NCBI GenBank assembly: GCA_036521995.1
Contig: DATDGR010000110.1
Span: 1-6,520, forward strand
DNA: 6,520 bases
DNA from: Gp13-AA77 sp036521995
GTDB lineage: Bacteria; Acidobacteriota; Terriglobia; UBA7540
Direction: 5' to 3'
Shown here: piece by piece, positions 5,970 to 6,520 of the stretch
Layout: each line of letters starts with the position of its first letter
Numbering within the stretch: the first letter of the stretch is position 1
Translations under genes and position numbers: made by a program
The notes under the pieces: generated by a model
What the model saw: only the letters and a program-made list of their open reading frames with translations
Told to the model about the DNA's origin: nothing
The model's database searches: none

Positions 5970-6520
5970 ATGCCGCTGGTCAAGTCTCCGGTGCTCACCC
6001 CGGCTAAGATGGCCGCCAATCGCGCCAACTCCAGCCGGTCCACGGGACCGCGTACCGCCCGGGGCAAGCAGGCGGTGATCCTGAACCGGATCGGGCGTGG
6101 CCGCCGCTCCCCGGCGGCGCTCCAGACCGTGGGCCGGGCGCTTCTGCGGCAGCAGCTCGAAGTAGCCCGCATCTACGCCGACCTTTACTACGCCCTCGGT
6201 CCCAAGCCCGACGAGCTCGATTGGGTCGAACGGGTGGCGGCTCACGTGTGGTGGATGAAACGCGAAATGGAGCGCGCCCTGCGCGACCCCAGGTTCAAGC
6301 CCGACGTGGAAGCGCACGGCGGCTGGCTGCCCCAGCCCTACCGCTTACGCTTCGAGCGCCCCGGATGGCGGGTGACGCTCTCGGTCAGATCGCGCCGCGA
6401 CCGCGGCCGGACGGGCCGCCAACTCTACCCGCTCGGCTGGTGGGACGGGAAGCGGCCCTTGCATGTGCAAGTGGTGGTCCGGTGCTCTTTCGGGAGAGCC
6501 TGGAGACCCGGTAACGGACG
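5970..6520 (+). CDS. Uncharacterised basic protein with ANRAN..STGPRT motif (partial, 3' end off window)
   Basis: The frame is open for 183 codons to the right edge with no stop, so the C-terminus is missing. The start ATG is preceded by AAGGAGGG (5958-5965) with a 4-nt spacer. The N-terminal signature PAKMAANRANSSRSTGPRTA (11-30), followed by RGK, is shared by a group of hypothetical proteins common in Acidobacteriota and Planctomycetes, which typically read ANRxNAxxSTGPRTxxGK. I know of no established function for them. Residues 50-107 are helical with a heptad-like pattern (LLRQQLEVARIYADLYYAL, then VERVAAHVWWMKREMERAL). The region 112-183 is rich in Arg, Trp and Pro. There is no signal peptide or membrane segment, so it is probably cytoplasmic, and the net charge is strongly positive. 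It diverges from the HEAT gene and looks like a separate transcription unit. Confidence 0.7.
   Translation, partial: MPLVKSPVLTPAKMAANRANSSRSTGPRTARGKQAVILNRIGRGRRSPAALQTVGRALLRQQLEVARIYADLYYALGPKPDELDWVERVAAHVWWMKREMERALRDPRFKPDVEAHGGWLPQPYRLRFERPGWRVTLSVRSRRDRGRTGRQLYPLGWWDGKRPLHVQVVVRCSFGRAWRPGNG

Noticed and set aside
5907..6317. A 136-codon minus-strand frame opposite the STGPRT gene
   Set aside because: The plus-strand frame has a Shine-Dalgarno site, a known signature and high G+C at third positions. The minus frame has none of these.

Overview
The window is GC-rich bacterial DNA of about 60% G+C. It most resembles an acidobacterial chromosome (Acidobacteriota). This is an inference from protein style: the paired secreted M16 peptidases, the HEAT-repeat protein with its GIGFVPFGGYGL segment, a protein with the ANRAN..STGPRT signature, and a dispersed inverted repeat with GTCATTCTGAG-like ends. 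No rRNA or other marker gene is present to confirm it.

Layout. Four genes lie on the minus strand and read right to left. They are an exported HEAT-repeat protein (4815-5681), a four-helix DUF4239/bestrophin-like membrane protein (3925-4689), a secreted zinc M16 peptidase (2110-3654), and a second M16-fold protein that runs off the left edge (1-2110). A fifth gene (5970 to the right edge) is on the plus strand and diverges from the HEAT gene. It encodes an uncharacterised basic protein, cut off by the window. The two M16 genes form a tight pair with a TGATG stop/start overlap and are very probably translated together. The other genes are separated by 125-290 bases.

The most informative point is how the M16 pair divides the active site. 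The upstream protein has the zinc motif HMFEH and the downstream glutamate, but a Phe where the family's substrate-binding Tyr should be. The downstream protein has lost the zinc motif (QIYAD) but keeps the Arg/Tyr pair. This is the pattern expected of an obligate heterodimeric periplasmic peptidase. The second subunit also carries an extra C-terminal domain of at least 200 residues.

Non-coding DNA. The 270-base gap at 3655-3924 holds a long imperfect inverted repeat and a perfect TATAAT upstream of the peptidase operon. The 288-base divergent gap at 5682-5969 holds a GC-rich hairpin and an 11-bp-period TTGAC repeat array that may be a regulatory site. I see no tRNA, rRNA, CRISPR array, insertion sequence or transposase.
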